This document shows positions 17,357 to 25,782 of a DNA stretch of 64,000 nucleotides, one piece after another. Every line of letters starts with the position of its first letter. Position 1 is the stretch's first letter. The position numbers and the translations under genes were made by a program. Source of the DNA: Mycobacterium sp. Marseille-P9652 (GTDB lineage: Bacteria > Actinomycetota > Actinomycetes > Mycobacteriales > Mycobacteriaceae); the NCBI RefSeq assembly GCF_902652685.1, contig NZ_CACRUY010000019.1, forward strand, positions 23,311 to 87,310, read 5' to 3'. The notes beneath the pieces are model-generated. The model was not told where the DNA came from and made no database searches. It saw only the letters and a list, made by a program, of their open reading frames with translations.

Positions 17357-18496
17357 ATGGACTTCAACGACAGCGCACCCGAAGCGCAGTTCCGCGCCGA
17401 GCTCAGGCGGTGGCTGTCCGACCACGCCGCCGACGCAGCCATCCCCGATGATCCGGCTGCTCGGGCTGACGCCCAAAATGCCTGGCATCAAACGCTTTAC
17501 GAAGCCGGATACATCGGGTTGTCCTTCCCCGTCGAGTATGGAGGACATGGCAAGCCGCCGGTCTACGAGGCAATCCTCAACGACGAGCTCGGGCGGGCCG
17601 GGTCCGCGCCCATCGAGGGCGTGGGTCACCTCAGCAACGCGTTGCGCCTGTTCGGGACCGACGAGCAGCGCGACGCGTTGCTGCCCGGCCTGTTGTCCGG
17701 CCGCGTGCGCTGGTGTCAGGGCTTCTCTGAACCCGAGGCCGGATCCGACCTCGCCGGGCTCAAGACCCGGGCCGATCTCATCGACACCGACGGGCGTGAG
17801 ATCTTTCGCGTCAACGGCCGCAAGATTTGGACGAGCTTCGGTGCGGTCGCCGACTGGTGCTTCCTGCTGTGCCGCACCGAGCCGGACGCGCCGAAGCACG
17901 CGGGCATCTCCGTGTTGCTGGTGCCGATGTCGACGCCCGGCATCGAGGTGCGCCCCATCATGAACGCCGCACGCAACCGTGAGTTCACCGAGATCACCTT
18001 CGACAACGTGGAGGTACCGGCGATAAACCTGCTCGGCAAACGCGGGGACGGCTGGTCGATCGCCAACCAGTTGCTTGCGTACGAACGCGGTCCCAGCGAT
18101 ATCAACTGGATCGGCCGGCTCAAAACCCAGTTACTGCGCCTGGAGGAGGACGTACGCGTCGGCTGGCTCGAAGACTCCCCGTCGGCTCGGGCCCGGCTGG
18201 GGCAGGCCTACGTCGAGTTGCGAGCGCTGCAGATCAAGGTCATGAGATCGCTCACGGAGCGCCAAAACGGCAAGCTTCCCGGGCCCGAGGGGTCGGTCGA
18301 CAAACTGCTCATGACGCGTGCCGACCAGTTCTTCGCCCATGCCATGATGGACCTTTCGGCCAGTGGCCCGCTGCTCACCGAAGGCCTGGAATGGGACATC
18401 TACGTGTGGTCACGCGCCGCCGGCATCTACGGCGGAACCGCCCAAATCCAGCGCAACATCGTCGCCCAACGGGTGCTGGGTTTGCCGCGCGCCTGA
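17357..18496 (+). CDS. Acyl-CoA dehydrogenase, FSEP-type subunit (fadE-like)
   Basis: A 379-residue flavoprotein with GFSEPEAGSDLAGL (residues 122-135) and a C-terminal GGTAQIQRNIVAQRVLGLPR segment. It pairs with the preceding gene, from which it is separated by 2 bp. In the C-terminal segment the usual GTSE is GTAQ, so the Glu there is replaced by Gln, which may affect the reaction or reflect the divided active site. It resembles the protein at 1199 in length and motif layout. Confidence 0.9.
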   Translation: MDFNDSAPEAQFRAELRRWLSDHAADAAIPDDPAARADAQNAWHQTLYEAGYIGLSFPVEYGGHGKPPVYEAILNDELGRAGSAPIEGVGHLSNALRLFGTDEQRDALLPGLLSGRVRWCQGFSEPEAGSDLAGLKTRADLIDTDGREIFRVNGRKIWTSFGAVADWCFLLCRTEPDAPKHAGISVLLVPMSTPGIEVRPIMNAARNREFTEITFDNVEVPAINLLGKRGDGWSIANQLLAYERGPSDINWIGRLKTQLLRLEEDVRVGWLEDSPSARARLGQAYVELRALQIKVMRSLTERQNGKLPGPEGSVDKLLMTRADQFFAHAMMDLSASGPLLTEGLEWDIYVWSRAAGIYGGTAQIQRNIVAQRVLGLPRA

Positions 18497-18505
18497 GCGG
18501 GCCAG

Positions 18506-18724
18506 TCAGCCCTGCCGTTCCGCCGTGAGGTACTTGTAGGCCTCTTCGAGCCCTTTGAGTCGTCGGATCAGGGTCTCGTCCTTGCCGTCCAACGTGCCGA
18601 GTTTGGCTTTCACCTCGACTATTTCCGCGGCGAGGCGTTCGGCCGCCTCACCCTTGGTGAGCAGGTCCTGGTCGGCCCAGTCGTCGTGCGGGATGCGCGA
18701 CGGTGGCGGTTCGGGCTGTGTCAT
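18506..18724 (-). CDS. Small coiled-coil hypothetical protein
   Basis: A 72-residue acidic and lysine-rich protein: a proline-rich N terminus (PEPPPSRIP) is followed by a helical heptad-like region from about residue 22 to the end. No signal peptide or catalytic motif is visible. It is transcribed opposite to its neighbours and is divergent from the amidohydrolase at 18842. Similar short proteins occur as conserved mycobacterial hypotheticals, but I cannot name a function. Confidence 0.65.
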   Translation of the reverse strand: MTQPEPPPSRIPHDDWADQDLLTKGEAAERLAAEIVEVKAKLGTLDGKDETLIRRLKGLEEAYKYLTAERQG

Positions 18725-18841
18725 GGTTCTCCTTGATGCGGCCTGGTCGTTTGAGCTCAGGCCACGTCCGGCGCTATAGTCAACTAGTCATAATCTGTTC
18801 ACTTGTACCGTATCGCACGACTTCGAGAAACGACTCCCACC

Positions 18842-20137
18842 ATGCCGCTGCAACCTTCTATGAAGCTCCTGTCCGTCGACGACCACCTGATCGAGCCACC
18901 GCAGGTCTGGGCGGACAGGCTGCCAAAGAAGTTCCTGGAGGACGGACCCCGCATCGTCGAGTTTCCGCGCGACGGGGCCCCGCCCGTGCAGCAATGGGTG
19001 TACGAGGGCAGGCCCTATCCCAACATCGGGCTGAATGCGGTCGCCGGCAAGTCGCCGGAGGAGTTCGGTGTCGATCCAATCCGCTACGCCGACATGATCC
19101 CCGGGTGCTACGACCCGAAGGCCCGGCTGGCGGACATGGACATCGACGGCGTGCACGCCATGCTGTGCTTTCCGTCCTTTCCGCGCTTCTGCGGCACCGT
19201 GTTCCTGGAAGGCGAGGACAAGGAACTCGCCCACCTGTCCGTCCAGGCGTGGAACGACTTCTCGCTCGACGAGTGGTGCGCCACCGACCCCGCCCGGTTC
19301 ATCCCGATGGCGATCACCCCGCTGTGGGACCCGGCCCTGATCGTCGCCGAAATCGAGCGGGTGGCGGCCAAGGGGGCAAGAGCGATCGGGCTGCCGGACA
19401 ACCCCACCAACCTGAAGCTGCCCAGCTACCACACCGCTTACTGGGAGCCGGTGTGGTCGGCGCTCCAAGAGACGAACCTGACTGCGGTGATGCACTTCGG
19501 CAGTGGCGGATTCCCGCCCCAGACGGCGCCCGAGGCGCCCTTCGCGGTGATGATCACGTTGATGGGTACCACGTCCATGGCCGCGGCGACCGAGCTGATC
19601 TTTTCGCCGGTGTTCCACAAACACCCGAACCTCAAAGTCGCATTCTCCGAGGGCGGCGTGGGCTGGATGCCGTACCTGGTCGAGCGGGCGGACTATGTCT
19701 GGCGCAAGCACAAGTTCTACCAGAACATCCACCCCACGGTCGCGCCGTCGGAACTGTTCCGCCGCAACATCTCCGGATGCTTCATCGAGGACGAGGTCGG
19801 CATGTCGATGCGCCACCAGATCGGCATCGACAACATCACCTGGGAATGCGACTACCCGCACTCGGACTCGTTCTGGCCAAAGAGTCGGGCGCGCGCGGAG
19901 GAGATGCTCGCGGACGTGCCCGACGAGGAGGCCGCCAAGATCGTCGAACTCAACACGCGGCGCTGGTATGCGTTCCCGGAGGACGGCTTCAAGTCCTGCA
20001 CGGCGGATGCCGGATGGCGCCCGAATGGCGGCAACGCACCCGATTACGACTACGACGAGGTGATGGCCGGCCACGGCGGGATCGGCTTGGAGGCCTTCCT
20101 GAATAAGATGGAAGAGCAGAAGTCCCATAAGATCTGA
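18842..20137 (+). CDS. Amidohydrolase (COG2159/ACMSD-like)
   Basis: A 431-residue TIM-barrel hydrolase or decarboxylase. The metal motifs visible are VDDHLIEPP near the N terminus, VMHFGSGG in the middle, FSEGGVGWMPY and ECDYPHSDSFWP toward the C terminus. It is a close relative of the truncated gene at the left edge. ATG 18842 gives the VDDH motif a normal distance from the start; ATG 18860 is an alternative and a frame from 18803 starts in promoter-like sequence. The upstream TATAGTCAACTAGTCATAATCTGTTC stretch, split here as two AT-rich blocks, is the likely promoter. Confidence 0.9.
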   Translation: MPLQPSMKLLSVDDHLIEPPQVWADRLPKKFLEDGPRIVEFPRDGAPPVQQWVYEGRPYPNIGLNAVAGKSPEEFGVDPIRYADMIPGCYDPKARLADMDIDGVHAMLCFPSFPRFCGTVFLEGEDKELAHLSVQAWNDFSLDEWCATDPARFIPMAITPLWDPALIVAEIERVAAKGARAIGLPDNPTNLKLPSYHTAYWEPVWSALQETNLTAVMHFGSGGFPPQTAPEAPFAVMITLMGTTSMAAATELIFSPVFHKHPNLKVAFSEGGVGWMPYLVERADYVWRKHKFYQNIHPTVAPSELFRRNISGCFIEDEVGMSMRHQIGIDNITWECDYPHSDSFWPKSRARAEEMLADVPDEEAAKIVELNTRRWYAFPEDGFKSCTADAGWRPNGGNAPDYDYDEVMAGHGGIGLEAFLNKMEEQKSHKI

Positions 20138-20142
20138 CCGGT

Positions 20143-20156
20143 CCGCGCGCACGCGG
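20143..20156. terminator. GC hairpin between convergent genes
   Basis: CCGCG-CGCA-CGCGG forms a 5-bp perfect stem with a 4-base loop in the 20-bp gap between the convergent amidohydrolase and cyclase genes. There is no T-tract, so it would be a mycobacterial-type stem-only terminator at best. Confidence 0.3.
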
Positions 20157-20157
20157 C

Positions 20158-21651
20158 TCAATCGAGCGGGACGGCGATGTCGGTCGAAGTGGTGCGGCCG
20201 CGTAGCACCTTGGAGTCGATGACCCGCCACCGCCGCGACTCCTCCTGATTGGCCATGACCACTGCCGCGGCCGACACGGCGACGCCGGCCGACAGCTTGG
20301 CGATTTCGGTGAGCCGCGCCGCCTCGTTGACCGGGTCGCCGATCACCGTGTATTCGTAGCGGCCCGGATGGCCGACGTTGCCGGCCACCGCCATGCCGGC
20401 CGACACTCCGATGCCGGCCCTGATCGGCGCGCCGGGTGGATTCAGTAGCGCGTTGAGTTCACGCGCTGTGGCCAACGCGTGGGCGGCGCTGTCGGCATCT
20501 TCGAAAGGAGCGCCAAAAATCGCCAGTGCGGCGTCCCCTTCAAACTTGTTGATCAGACCACTGTTTCGTTCCACGACATTCACCACCACTGCGAAAAATT
20601 TGTTGAGCGTCTCCAACAACTCGGGTGGTTCCACTGTGGCGGCCAGTCGTGTCGAGCCGACGAGGTCCACAAATAACACCGCCACCTCGCGGTTGACACC
20701 CCCCATCTCAATCTGGTCACCGGCGGCGAGTTGCTCGGCCAAACGGGCCACCTCGTGGCCGACGTGGCGGCCGAACAGGTCGCGCAACCGTTCGCGTTCG
20801 CGTAGACCAGTTGCCATGGTGTTGAAACCGGCCTGCAGTAGCCCGAGCTCCGAGGCGTCGAAAACGGGCACCGATACGTCGAAATCGCCACGCCGCACCG
20901 TTTGCATGCCGCGCGTCACTTCGTCGATGGGATCGGCTATGGCCGACCCGTTGAACGCCGCGACCACTAAGCCGCACGCCACCGTGCAACTGTCGAGCAC
21001 CAGTACGGTGAGGGCGAGCCGGTGCGCCGGATAATCCACGGCCAAGGCGCTGGCGGCGACCAGGATACCCATCAGCAGCGGAGCACCGGTTCCGATCAAC
21101 CAGGCGCTCATGGCACGCAGCCGGAGGCCTGGCCCTTGAGGCTGTGTCGGCGGGTGATCGGTGAGCAGCTTGGCCGTTGTCGGCCGTAGCGCGATCTTGC
21201 ACATCCAATACGACAGTGCGGTTGTCACGATGGCGCCCAGGATCATCGACACGCCCAGCGTCGCCGCCAGCCACGGTGTGCCGAGGTTGATCAGGACGAA
21301 AACGACGCTGGCCGTGGACCACACCGCCCCGTGGACGACGGCCATCCTCCTCGGTATGGCCAAGACGACCCGCCGCGCGGTCGCGTCGCTCGCGCCCGCC
21401 GGCAGGCTCATCCACAAATAACCGCAGATCGACGCACAGGGAAGGCTGACGGCGCAATAGCAGAGCGCCACAACGATGTTGAACCGCAACACATGTTGTT
21501 GGGCGAGCGCCGTGCCCGTCGGCAGGCCCCACAGGGCCAGTGCGGCGATCAACGCCGAGCCGACAATCGTTGGGATGACCGCCCCGGAAATGAGCAGGGG
21601 TCTTCCGGCGGGAGCGAACGGCGAACGCAGCCCGCGCCGGACCCGCTTCAC
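20158..21651 (-). CDS. Membrane HAMP adenylyl/guanylyl cyclase (class III)
   Basis: A 497-residue signalling enzyme with about six hydrophobic N-terminal segments (to about residue 235), a HAMP linker (PIDEVTRGMQTVRRGDFDV) and a C-terminal class III cyclase domain. Catalytic features are visible: VDLVGS with metal Asp 329, NKFEGD with Lys 369 and Asp 373, and GDPVNEAARL with Asp 439, Asn 442 and Arg 446. The architecture equals that of M. tuberculosis Rv1318c-Rv1320c/Rv3645. The signal it senses is unknown, and cAMP production next to catabolic genes suggests a CRP-type link (inference). The GTG start overlaps the upstream lactonase stop. Confidence 0.93.
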   Translation of the reverse strand: MKRVRRGLRSPFAPAGRPLLISGAVIPTIVGSALIAALALWGLPTGTALAQQHVLRFNIVVALCYCAVSLPCASICGYLWMSLPAGASDATARRVVLAIPRRMAVVHGAVWSTASVVFVLINLGTPWLAATLGVSMILGAIVTTALSYWMCKIALRPTTAKLLTDHPPTQPQGPGLRLRAMSAWLIGTGAPLLMGILVAASALAVDYPAHRLALTVLVLDSCTVACGLVVAAFNGSAIADPIDEVTRGMQTVRRGDFDVSVPVFDASELGLLQAGFNTMATGLRERERLRDLFGRHVGHEVARLAEQLAAGDQIEMGGVNREVAVLFVDLVGSTRLAATVEPPELLETLNKFFAVVVNVVERNSGLINKFEGDAALAIFGAPFEDADSAAHALATARELNALLNPPGAPIRAGIGVSAGMAVAGNVGHPGRYEYTVIGDPVNEAARLTEIAKLSAGVAVSAAAVVMANQEESRRWRVIDSKVLRGRTTSTDIAVPLD

Positions 21652-22595
21652 GTCGACGCCTGCGCAGCGCCCGAAACTTCCCGCCAGTGTTCGACCGCCA
21701 CCAATCGTCCCGATGAGGCGAGCGTCATGAACAACGTCTCGCCATCGGTGCTGACTGCGACGTTGGTCGTCATTGGGTCGTCGGCGGGAATCGCGCCCAG
21801 CAGTTCTCCGGTCGGGGAGATGACGGTGACACCGCCGGTCCCGAGGGTCGCGACGATGATTCTGCCGGCCGCGTCCACACAGAGCCCGTCGGCACCTCCG
21901 ACGTTCAGGGGACCACCGCTGGGCACCGTTGCCAGACCGCGCGCCCGGGACACCTCTCCGGGCCCGTCGAGAGTGAATTCCCAGACCCGTCGCGTGCGCG
22001 TCTCGGCCACGTAGAGCAACGCCCCGTCGGGGGACAGGGCCACGCCATTGGGCATCTCGAGTGGGTAGACGATCTCGCGAAGCCCACCGTCGACGGTGCC
22101 GTAGAGCAGCCCGGTCATGCCGCGGTTCCGGTTGTGCGTGGTTCCGCCGTCGGTGACATAGAAGCCGCCATCGCCGTCAACGCAGATGTCGCTGGGCCGC
22201 ATCAGCGGCAGCGTGCTGCCTGAAAGCGTGATGAATTCGGTGTACAGGATGCTGACCTCACCGCCGGCTTCGATCAGCTGCAGCGCGGGCACTACGGGGT
22301 GGTCGGGCGCCCCCATTGGCCGGAAAAGCGTTGCGCAGCCGACGAAGTCGTAGGGCCAGGGGCCGAGCCCGAAGCTGGAACCGCCGTTCTGACAGACCAC
22401 CAACCGACCGTCCGGAAGCCGGGCCACCCCGTTGGGGCCGCCGCCGGTCTCGGCGCCGGTCTCAGTGACGCCGTCGGGGCGGACGCGGGTGATCCTGCCG
22501 GCCGCCATCTCCGACACGACGACGGACCCATCGTCGAAGGGAACCGGGCTCTCGGGAAACAAAAGCCCTTCGGCCAGGCAACGGCCAGCGCTCAC
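21648..22595 (-). CDS. SMP-30/gluconolactonase-like beta-propeller hydrolase
   Basis: A 315-residue six-bladed propeller protein of the SMP-30/LRE family, likely a lactonase. Metal-ligand positions are visible as FPESPV (Glu), MPNGVALSPD (Asn) and GGADGLCVD (Asp). It could open a lactone produced by Baeyer-Villiger-like or P450 chemistry in the surrounding pathway (inference). GTG 22595 is chosen because it overlaps the upstream stop (GTGA) and the family homology begins there; an upstream extension to 22640 lies inside the SnoaL gene. Confidence 0.87.
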   Translation of the reverse strand: MSAGRCLAEGLLFPESPVPFDDGSVVVSEMAAGRITRVRPDGVTETGAETGGGPNGVARLPDGRLVVCQNGGSSFGLGPWPYDFVGCATLFRPMGAPDHPVVPALQLIEAGGEVSILYTEFITLSGSTLPLMRPSDICVDGDGGFYVTDGGTTHNRNRGMTGLLYGTVDGGLREIVYPLEMPNGVALSPDGALLYVAETRTRRVWEFTLDGPGEVSRARGLATVPSGGPLNVGGADGLCVDAAGRIIVATLGTGGVTVISPTGELLGAIPADDPMTTNVAVSTDGETLFMTLASSGRLVAVEHWREVSGAAQAST

Positions 22596-23137
22596 GGCCG
22601 TTCCTCGTCGCTCCGCGTCACCGCGTTGCTCTGCCACCACTCCGTGAAGACCGGGTCGGTCAGCGGCAGGTCACCAACCCCGGTCTGGTTTCGTGGCCAG
22701 AAGGCAGCCTCTTGTGCCAGGGGCGACGCCCGGCGGTTCACGCCGTAGAACAGGCGATGCCTTCGGTGCAGGAAAAGCCAACGGCTGCCATAACGTTCGT
22801 AACGGTCCTCGTACTTGATGAGCTGTTCGACGAACCCCTCGGCGTGGGTCTGCGCGAAGCACTGGGCCCAGACCTGCCCGCGGGCGCGGTCCTCGGTGTC
22901 CAGCTCCACGAGGTGGTTGGCGACAAGGATGACCGCGAACACGCTGGCGTCGAGGCTGGCCGACATCAGCCGGCGCAGCGCTTCGCGCCCCTCACCGTGG
23001 TCGCCGAACCGGGCATGCGGGACGAACAATTCGGCCATCGCATCGACGTCGCGCGCTTCGATCGCGGCGGCGTAACGGTAGGGCAGCTGACGAATCTCCT
23101 CCTTCGCCAACAGTTCCCGGACTTGCGCGTCATGCAT
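22592..23137 (-). CDS. SnoaL/NTF2-like protein
   Basis: A 181-residue alpha+beta-barrel protein of the SnoaL-like family. The N-terminal helix LLAKEEIRQLPYRYAAAIEARDVDAMAELF is characteristic (given here in parts: AIEARD, AELFVPHARFGDH), followed by FLHRRHRLFYG. Family members are isomerases, dehydratases or ligand-binding proteins, and conserved His/Asp pairs in the pocket can act as acid-base. It lies 6 bp downstream of an SDR gene and is coupled to the lactonase gene. The frame is open far upstream, but only the segment from ATG 23137 is coding. Confidence 0.85.
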   Translation of the reverse strand: MHDAQVRELLAKEEIRQLPYRYAAAIEARDVDAMAELFVPHARFGDHGEGREALRRLMSASLDASVFAVILVANHLVELDTEDRARGQVWAQCFAQTHAEGFVEQLIKYEDRYERYGSRWLFLHRRHRLFYGVNRRASPLAQEAAFWPRNQTGVGDLPLTDPVFTEWWQSNAVTRSDEERP

Positions 23138-23142
23138 TGTGG

Positions 23143-23958
23143 CTATGGGACCGGGGTCGGCGGGCCGAGGATGTAGCGTCCGGATTGCGGGTGGTGATAC
23201 CAGCCGCCCGCCGCCGAGGTCCCACCGTCGACGTGCAGCGTCTGCCCGGTCACGTAGGCGCTGAGGTCGCTGGCGAGGAATATTGCCGCCCCGGCCATCT
23301 CGTCGACGTGGCCCGCGCGGCCCATCGGCACCATCAATTTGGCGTTCTCGACACCGTTCGGTGCCATCTTCTCCAGGCTCTCGGTGAGCGTGAAGTCGGG
23401 TGCGAGCCCATTGACGCGGATGTTGTGCGGCGCCAGTTCCAGGGCCGCGGTCTTGGTGAAGTTGACCACTCCCGCTTTGGCCGCGGCATAGGCGGCGAAC
23501 CCGGGCGCGGCCCGTACCGCCTCGATGGTGCTGATGTTGATGACGCTGCCGCCCCGCCCCGCCTCGACCAGGGCCCGCGCGATGCGCTGCGTACAGAGCA
23601 GAACCTGAGTCAGGTTGATCCGGATCAGGGCGTCCCAGCCATTGGGAGAGGTGTCCAGCAACCCGGACCAGAAGACCCCGCCCGCATTGTTGACCAGGAT
23701 GGTCGGAACGCCCAGTGCGTCGACGGTGGTGGCCAGCGCCGCGTCGACCTGTTCGGCGTCGCGTACATCGGTGACACACGCGAGGCCGCCGATGCGGGCG
23801 GCCACCTCCGTGGCGCTCGGCTGGTCCTTCTCCCAGATGGCCACCCGCGCGCCGAATTCGGTGAAGGCCGCGGCGATGGCGCTGCCAATCCCACCGCCCC
23901 CGCCCGTGACGACGGCGACCCGGCCGTCCAGCGATGCGGCGTTCCGGTGCAGCGTCAT
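23143..23958 (-). CDS. SDR-family oxidoreductase
   Basis: A 271-residue classical SDR. It has the nucleotide-binding TGGGGGIG, the NNAGG segment, a catalytic Ser in INISTIEA and YAAAKAG (Tyr-xxx-Lys). It would oxidise or reduce a hydroxyl/keto group with NAD(P). It leads the minus-strand operon SDR-SnoaL-lactonase-cyclase and diverges from the SDR at 24114 across a 155-bp promoter gap. Confidence 0.92.
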   Translation of the reverse strand: MTLHRNAASLDGRVAVVTGGGGGIGSAIAAAFTEFGARVAIWEKDQPSATEVAARIGGLACVTDVRDAEQVDAALATTVDALGVPTILVNNAGGVFWSGLLDTSPNGWDALIRINLTQVLLCTQRIARALVEAGRGGSVINISTIEAVRAAPGFAAYAAAKAGVVNFTKTAALELAPHNIRVNGLAPDFTLTESLEKMAPNGVENAKLMVPMGRAGHVDEMAGAAIFLASDLSAYVTGQTLHVDGGTSAAGGWYHHPQSGRYILGPPTPVP

Positions 23959-24028
23959 TCACTTCTCCTCACGCCCATCGGACCGCGTTGGGAAGGGATA
24001 TCCACCATGTGACCGCGAGTGACAGATT

Positions 24029-24041
24029 AACACTCAGTGTT
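24029..24041. promoter_or_regulatory. 13-bp perfect palindrome (putative operator)
   Basis: AACACTCAGTGTT is a perfect 6-1-6 inverted repeat in the divergent promoter between the SDR genes at 23958 and 24114. It is followed by the AT-rich TCTATTATCC. Position and symmetry suggest a TetR-type operator controlling both directions. Confidence 0.5.
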
Positions 24042-24113
24042 CTATTATCCAATGAAGTGGTGGCGGCCACGGTGTTGTGTGGCGTGCCGCCGAATCTGAC
24101 GATGGAGGAGCAG

Positions 24114-24971
24114 ATGCAGCGACTGAGCGGCAAGGTCGCCGTCATCACCGGCGCGGCGCGCGGCCAAGGCCGCAGCCACGCCATCCACCTGGCCGACGAG
24201 GGCGCCGACATCATTGCGCTCGACATCTGTGCTGACATCGACACCAACGGATACCCGCTGGCGACGCGCGCCGACCTCGACGAGACGGTCAACCTCGTCG
24301 AGAAGTCGGGCCGGCGCGCGGTGTCCGCAGTTGTCGATGTTCGCGACCGCGCTGCCCTGAAGAAGGCGATCGACGAGGCGGTCGCGGAGTTGGGCGGCCT
24401 GCACGTAGTGGTGGCCAACGCCGGAATTTGTCCGCTGGGCAACGACGTTCCGTCGCGCGGTTTCACCGACGCGTTCGACGTCGACTTCATCGGCGTGGTC
24501 AACGCCGTCCATGTGTGCTTGGAGCACCTCGGGGCCGGCGCCTCGATCATCGTCACGGGATCCATCGCCGGTCTGGTCGACCAGAAGGATCTGGCCAGCG
24601 GCGGCGGCCCGCAAGGCCCCGGCGGCGCGGGCTACGGGCTCGCCAAGAAGATGCTGCGTGAGTACACGAAGGGACTGGCCCTGTCGCTGGCTCCGGAACA
24701 GATCCGGATCAACACCGTGCATCCGACGAACGTCAACACCGATATGCTGCACAACCTTCCGATGTACCGAACGTTCCGTCCGGACTTGCCGGAGCCGACT
24801 CGCGCGGACGCCGAGATCGTCTTCCCGGTGCTGCAGGCGATGCCCGTGCCGTGGATCGAGCCGGAGGACGTGTCGTTTCTGGTGGTGTACCTCGCCTCCG
24901 ACGAGTCGCGTTACGTCACCGGTCAGCAATTGTTCGTCGACGCGGGCGCGGGTCTCAAACTGGGGCTGTAA
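24114..24971 (+). CDS. Mycofactocin-type SDR oxidoreductase
   Basis: A 285-residue SDR with TGAARGQG and the insertion DICADID...ATRADLDETV, typical of mycofactocin-coupled SDRs in which NAD stays bound and mycofactocin re-oxidises it. NAG (VANAGIC) and YGLAKK (catalytic Tyr-Lys) are present. ATG 24114 is preceded by GGAGGAG 4-10 bp upstream, so it is preferred over ATG 24102. It would oxidise an alcohol, for instance one made by a P450. The mycofactocin biosynthesis genes themselves are not in the window. Confidence 0.9.
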   Translation: MQRLSGKVAVITGAARGQGRSHAIHLADEGADIIALDICADIDTNGYPLATRADLDETVNLVEKSGRRAVSAVVDVRDRAALKKAIDEAVAELGGLHVVVANAGICPLGNDVPSRGFTDAFDVDFIGVVNAVHVCLEHLGAGASIIVTGSIAGLVDQKDLASGGGPQGPGGAGYGLAKKMLREYTKGLALSLAPEQIRINTVHPTNVNTDMLHNLPMYRTFRPDLPEPTRADAEIVFPVLQAMPVPWIEPEDVSFLVVYLASDESRYVTGQQLFVDAGAGLKLGL

Positions 24972-24984
24972 CTGTCGGGCAAGT

Positions 24985-25782
24985 TCAGCGTCCACGAAAG
25001 TTCGGGTCGCGTCGCTCGCTGAAGGCCGCCATGCCCTCGGCGACGTCGTCGGTCGCGGCGACCTGCTCCACCAACAGCGCCTCGGTACGGAAGGCGGCAT
25101 CGCGGTCGACGTCGAACGCCTGATTCAGCATCGCCTTGGCCGCCGCGAGCGCACGGGTGGGCCCCTCGGCGAGGCGATTGGCCCAGGCCGCTGTCTCGGC
25201 TTCCAGGTCGTCGGGGGCGACGACCTTGTTGACCAGGCCGAGGTGTTCGGCCTCCGCCGCGGACAGCTCCCCGCCGAAAAACAGCAGCTGCTTTGCGACG
25301 TTGAACGGGACCTTGCGCGCGAGCAGATAGGCGGCACCCCCGTCCGGCGCGAGCCCGCGCCGCGCGAAAAGCTCGATAATGCGGGCACTTTCGGCGGCCA
25401 CGATGAGATCGCAGGCCAGCACCATGCTGGCGCCCACCCCGGCGGCGATCCCGTTGAGCGCGCACAGCACCGGTTTCTCGCAGTCGAGCAACGCGGACAC
25501 CACCGCCTGAGACCCGGTGCGCAAGATGCGGGCGGCGTCGCCCGCAACGCGGTCCTTCTTGGGCTGCATCCCGGGATCCCGGAGATTCGGTCCCGTACAG
25601 AAGTGCTTGTCACCGCGGCCGGTGAGCACCACCGCCCGGACGCCTGGCTCGTCGGATGCCGACCGCAGGTGTTCGATGAGGGCTTGCTGCACCGCCCGCG
25701 TCACCGAGTTGCCGGCCTCGGGGCGGTCCAAGACCAACCAGAGCACCGCGCCCTCGGTGCGGACGGCAAGCCCGGGGGTCAC
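24985..25782 (-). CDS. Enoyl-CoA hydratase/isomerase (crotonase fold)
   Basis: A 265-residue crotonase. The oxyanion-hole region reads GIAAGVGASMVLACD and the second active-site loop is RRGLAPDGGAAYLL. The classical hydratase glutamates (E144/E164 in the rat enzyme) are absent by eye, while PDGG resembles PaaG-type isomerases, so a double-bond isomerase or other crotonase chemistry is more likely than hydration. The GTG start overlaps the stop of the upstream P450 gene (GTGA). Confidence 0.85.
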   Translation of the reverse strand: MTPGLAVRTEGAVLWLVLDRPEAGNSVTRAVQQALIEHLRSASDEPGVRAVVLTGRGDKHFCTGPNLRDPGMQPKKDRVAGDAARILRTGSQAVVSALLDCEKPVLCALNGIAAGVGASMVLACDLIVAAESARIIELFARRGLAPDGGAAYLLARKVPFNVAKQLLFFGGELSAAEAEHLGLVNKVVAPDDLEAETAAWANRLAEGPTRALAAAKAMLNQAFDVDRDAAFRTEALLVEQVAATDDVAEGMAAFSERRDPNFRGR

